Source of the DNA: Bacteroidota bacterium
GTDB taxonomy: Bacteria; Bacteroidota; Bacteroidia; JABDFU01
Length of the DNA: 56,158 nucleotides
NCBI GenBank assembly: GCA_016183775.1
Contig: JACPDY010000149.1
Location: forward strand, 1 to 56,158
Direction of reading: 5' to 3'
In this document: positions 53,587 through 56,158 of the stretch, piece after piece
Layout of the letters: the number at the start of each line of letters is the position of its first letter
How positions within the stretch are numbered: position 1 is the first letter of the stretch
The notes under the pieces: generated by a model
Seen by the model: only the letters and a program-made list of their open reading frames with translations
The model's database searches: none
Told to the model about the DNA's origin: nothing
Translations under genes and position numbers: made by a program

Positions 53587-54390
53587 TTATTTTTTCTTTA
53601 AGTTATACTCCTTCACCTCCCTGATGAAGTTTGCGCAAGCGATCTCAGGCCTGCTGTGCTTCATAAAAGTCTCACCGATGAGAAATCCGCTGAATCCTTC
53701 TTTTTTTAATTCTTGTATTGCTTTTGCCGAATCGATCCCGCTTTCGGAAACTTTAACAAAATCTTTCGGAATTAACCTGGCAAGATCAAATGATTGCTTT
53801 ACGCTTACTTTAAAATCTTTCAGATTTCGATTATTCACTCCAACAGCATCAACATACTCACAAACCGATTTTAACTCCTCTTTCTCTCTCACTTCCAATA
53901 AAACTTCAAGCCCTAATGACTTAGCAAATTTTGCGAATTGATTTACCTGCTTCGGATTTAAAACATTCGCGAGTAAAAGTACGGCATCCGCGCCGATTGA
54001 TTTTGCTTCAATGATCTGGTATTCATCAATCGTAAAATCTTTTCTCAATATCGGACAATAATTGAACTTGCGTGCGATCTTCAGGTCATCACTCTTGCCC
54101 CCGAAAAATTCGGCATCGGTAAGAACCGACAAAGCGCTGGCTCCTGCGTGCATATAGCCAATGCTGGTGCGCTCAACAGTGGCATATTGATTAATTATAC
54201 CTTTTGAAGGTGATTTACGTTTAAATTCCGCGATGATCCCGACTTTATCCTCCCGCAGTAAATATTTTTTCAGCGATACACAGGGTGAATTGAAGTGTAC
54301 ACTTTTCTCCAATAGCTTTATCGGGTAAAGAGACTTGCGTTCATCTACCTCTTTCCGCTTATGCACGATTATTTTATCAAGAATGTTCAT
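53587..54390 (-). CDS. trpC: Indole-3-glycerol phosphate synthase
   Basis: A 267-residue TIM barrel. Key regions: IIAEFKRKSPSKGIIN (catalytic Lys), ALSVLTDAEFFGGKSDDLKIAR, ILRKDFTIDEYQIIEAKSIGADAVLLL, LEVLLEVREKEELKSV, GVNNRNLKDFKV and SESGIDSAKAIQEL. It closes the indole ring from CdRP. It is separate from trpF, unlike the fused enzyme of enterobacteria. It overlaps trpD by 4 bases. Confidence 0.95.
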   Translation of the reverse strand: MNILDKIIVHKRKEVDERKSLYPIKLLEKSVHFNSPCVSLKKYLLREDKVGIIAEFKRKSPSKGIINQYATVERTSIGYMHAGASALSVLTDAEFFGGKSDDLKIARKFNYCPILRKDFTIDEYQIIEAKSIGADAVLLLANVLNPKQVNQFAKFAKSLGLEVLLEVREKEELKSVCEYVDAVGVNNRNLKDFKVSVKQSFDLARLIPKDFVKVSESGIDSAKAIQELKKEGFSGFLIGETFMKHSRPEIACANFIREVKEYNLKKK

Positions 54391-55376
54391 GTTGAAATTA
54401 GCTTATTATAAACGTTCAATGCTTTTTTCGAAGATATTGATTCCCTTGCTTCAGCTATACAATCGGTCAGTGATTGAGCTGATCGCACACAATGAATAGC
54501 CATCCCCGCATTCGCGACTACAGCATCATTTTGTGCCGGAGTACCCTCCCCTTTCAGTATTTTCATAAATATTCCGGCTGCGTCTTCGATCGTAGTTCCT
54601 CCATGGAGATCTTCCTGTTTCAGTTTTTTCATTCCGATCATTTCGGGTTCAATAATCTGTTCCTCTGAACGGGATATCATTTTAAAATTTCCGGTAAGCG
54701 ACACCTCATCATATCCGTCAAAGGAGTGCACGATAATATAACTATTTGTTGTACCCTGCATCAGGTAATTATACAAACGGGCTATTTCAAGATTATAAAC
54801 TCCAAGCAATTGATATTTAGGAAAAGAGGGATTGACTATAGGGCCGAGCATATTAAAGAAAGTTCGCACACCGAGTTCTTTACGTATAGGCGCCACCGTT
54901 TTCATCGCGGGATGAAACAGAGGTGCATGCATGAAACATAATCCGGCCTGATCGAGTTGCTGTTGAAGAACACTTTTGTCGTTTGTAAATTTATACCCGA
55001 TAGCTTCCAACACGTTTGAGGAACCGCTTACCGAAGAAACACCATAGTTACCATGCTTTGTAACTTTTACTCCAGCACCTGCGGCTACAAAGCAGGCAAG
55101 AGTGGATATGTTGAACGTATCCTTTCCATCGCCGCCTGTTCCAACTATATCAATAGTTTCATTCGTATTGAAATCAATCCGTAAGCATAATTCCAGCATC
55201 GCTTCACGAAAACCGGATAACTCCTCCACTGTAATGGGCCGCATAAGGTAAACCGACATAAATGCAGCAACCTGCGAAGTATTATATTTCGCTGAGGCAA
55301 TATTTATAAGCACTTCCTTCGCCTGGCCGCGGGAAAGCGTTTTGTGGTCGAAAAGATCATTCAGAATTGTCTTCAT
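54387..55376 (-). CDS. trpD: Anthranilate phosphoribosyltransferase
   Basis: A 329-residue protein, with DIVGTGGDGKDTFNISTLACFVAAGAGV (PRPP-binding glycine loop), KHGNYGVSSVSGSSNVLEA, MHAPLFHPAMKTVAPIRKELGVRTFFNMLGPIVNPS and the VHSFDGYDEVSLTG segment. It joins anthranilate and PRPP. Overlaps with trpG and trpC (4 bases each) show tight coupling. Confidence 0.96.
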   Translation of the reverse strand: MKTILNDLFDHKTLSRGQAKEVLINIASAKYNTSQVAAFMSVYLMRPITVEELSGFREAMLELCLRIDFNTNETIDIVGTGGDGKDTFNISTLACFVAAGAGVKVTKHGNYGVSSVSGSSNVLEAIGYKFTNDKSVLQQQLDQAGLCFMHAPLFHPAMKTVAPIRKELGVRTFFNMLGPIVNPSFPKYQLLGVYNLEIARLYNYLMQGTTNSYIIVHSFDGYDEVSLTGNFKMISRSEEQIIEPEMIGMKKLKQEDLHGGTTIEDAAGIFMKILKGEGTPAQNDAVVANAGMAIHCVRSAQSLTDCIAEARESISSKKALNVYNKLIST

Positions 55377-55939
55377 GCCTCTATCCAGTTTTTAATCATC
55401 AGCTCCCCATGCTCTGTAAGAATACTTTCGGGATGAAACTGCACTCCACGTAAATCAAATTTTTTATGCCTCAATCCCATTATATAACCTTTCTCATCTT
55501 CCACCGTAATCTCCAATTCCTCCGGAAAACTTTTTTTATCAACTACCCAGGAATGGTAACGTCCGGCCATAAATTTTTTCGGAATGCCTTTAAAAAGTAT
55601 ATCATCTTTCAACACATTCATCTCTGTCGCCACACCGTGATATACCGAATCAAGGTTCGCCAGCTTGCCCCCAAACACTTCTCCTATTGCCTGCAAACCA
55701 AGGCAAACACCAAAAATACTTTTTGTCGGAGCATATTCTTTTATTACATCCATTAATATTCCCGATTCAGCAGGTAAGCCGGGACCCGGAGACAGCAATA
55801 TCTTATTGTATTTACCTACTTCCTTAAGTGAAATAGCATCATTGCGAAACACATCCACGGTTGTATTGCTTATCTTTTCGAGATAGTTGACAAGGTTATA
55901 AGTAAACGAATCGTAATTATCCAATACCAGTATGTTCAT
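55373..55939 (-). CDS. trpG: Anthranilate synthase, glutamine amidotransferase subunit
   Basis: A 188-residue class I glutamine amidotransferase. The Cys nucleophile is in IFGVCLGLQAIGEVFGG, and the His-Glu pair is in GVQFHPESILTEHGELMI. The opening MNILVLDNYDSFTYNLVNYLE is standard. It supplies ammonia to TrpE. The same subunit may also serve p-aminobenzoate synthesis in some species. Overlaps trpE and trpD by 4 bases. Confidence 0.94.
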   Translation of the reverse strand: MNILVLDNYDSFTYNLVNYLEKISNTTVDVFRNDAISLKEVGKYNKILLSPGPGLPAESGILMDVIKEYAPTKSIFGVCLGLQAIGEVFGGKLANLDSVYHGVATEMNVLKDDILFKGIPKKFMAGRYHSWVVDKKSFPEELEITVEDEKGYIMGLRHKKFDLRGVQFHPESILTEHGELMIKNWIEA

Positions 55940-56158
55940 ATCTGTTGCGCTAATTCAATAGCTTTTTTTAATGCCGCTAATTTATTGTTCACTTCCTGTA
56001 ATTCATTTTCTTCGGTGCTTGCAATCACCACACCTGCTCCGGCACGATAAAACAGTTTATTGTTTTTACTTAAGAACGAACGGATAATGATCGCGTGATT
56101 AATATCCCCGTTGAAACCCATAAAACCGATTGCTCCGCCGTAATAACCACGGCTGTCG
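55936..56158 (-). CDS. trpE: Anthranilate synthase component I, C-terminal fragment cut by the window edge
   Basis: The visible part ends the gene: upstream of the ATG at 56121 the same frame continues to the window edge (DSRGYYGGAIGFM), a core region of chorismate-binding enzymes; IRSFLSKNNKLFYRAGAGVVIASTEENELQEVNNKLAALKKAI is the usual C-terminus (AGAGIVADS-like). The true start is outside the window. It is the first gene of the trp operon, and turns chorismate to anthranilate with TrpG. Confidence 0.92.
   Translation of the reverse strand, partial: DSRGYYGGAIGFMGFNGDINHAIIIRSFLSKNNKLFYRAGAGVVIASTEENELQEVNNKLAALKKAIELAQQI

Noticed and set aside
1-56158. CRISPR arrays, tRNA and rRNA genes
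   Set aside because: No regularly spaced repeats with unique spacers were seen and no cloverleaf or rRNA sequence was recognised. Reading by eye may miss a degenerate tRNA.

Overview
The window is a piece of a Bacteroidota chromosome. The evidence is a type IX secretion (T9SS) protein, PorQ; five proteins that look secreted by that route, four with a clear C-terminal YPNPF-type sorting domain; SusD-free but lipoprotein-rich gene content; DUF2027-Smr and UbiA-like genes of the kind common in this phylum; and AT-rich leaders without clear Shine-Dalgarno sequences. No rRNA or tRNA gene was recognised. The one structural RNA is RNase P RNA (minus strand, about 26641-27040). The exact family or genus cannot be fixed from this sequence.

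Region 1 (1-1374) is the 3' part of an OmpA-family gene. Region 2 (about 1460-11320) is accessory DNA. All of its genes point the same way and are separated by imperfect palindromes ending in a shared ACCGTTATGC-like box and starting with CATAACAG. This is the layout of integron gene cassettes with attC sites, but the core box departs from the usual GTTRRRY and no integrase gene is present. Its cargo is an Mrr-type restriction nuclease plus a HEPN-like protein (a likely two-gene defence cassette), a secreted glycosidase-like T9SS protein, a membrane protein, an Ntn-type amidase, a second T9SS protein and a beta-propeller lipoprotein. A decayed IS1182-type element has inserted inside one of the attC-like sites.

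Region 3 (11745-24683) is a tightly packed nine-gene plus-strand unit: a P2-type cation ATPase, a secreted SRPBCC protein, a thymidine/AMP phosphorylase, a 57-residue membrane protein, a PRPP synthetase fused to a cysteine-rich GDCCVxC tail, and a CusA-CusC-CusB-CusB heavy-metal efflux system. An FNR-like dyad lies upstream. A 247-bp nested palindrome built from several REP-like units follows it.

Region 4 (25142-49984) is ordinary core genome: CinA, rnpB, DUF2027-Smr, a beta-helix lipoprotein, cytidylate kinase, PorQ, a repeat-containing T9SS protein, proline dehydrogenase, AroB and AroA, a TIMP-like protein, histidine ammonia-lyase, NDH-2, HisRS, EttA, a small cytochrome c lipoprotein, a subtilase, a UbiA prenyltransferase and SanA. 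Region 5 (50010-56158, minus strand) is a trp operon in the order trpE-G-D-C-F-B-A followed by a DAHP synthase. Its trpA is split by a frameshift at a 7-bp tandem repeat. Similar 7-bp-period repeats occur at several other loci, including in frame inside hisS.

The best candidates for something undescribed are the integrase-less attC-like cassette array with its Mrr-HEPN pair, the PRPP synthetase-GDCCVxC fusion in a metal-efflux unit, and the heptad microrepeats that interrupt or extend housekeeping genes.
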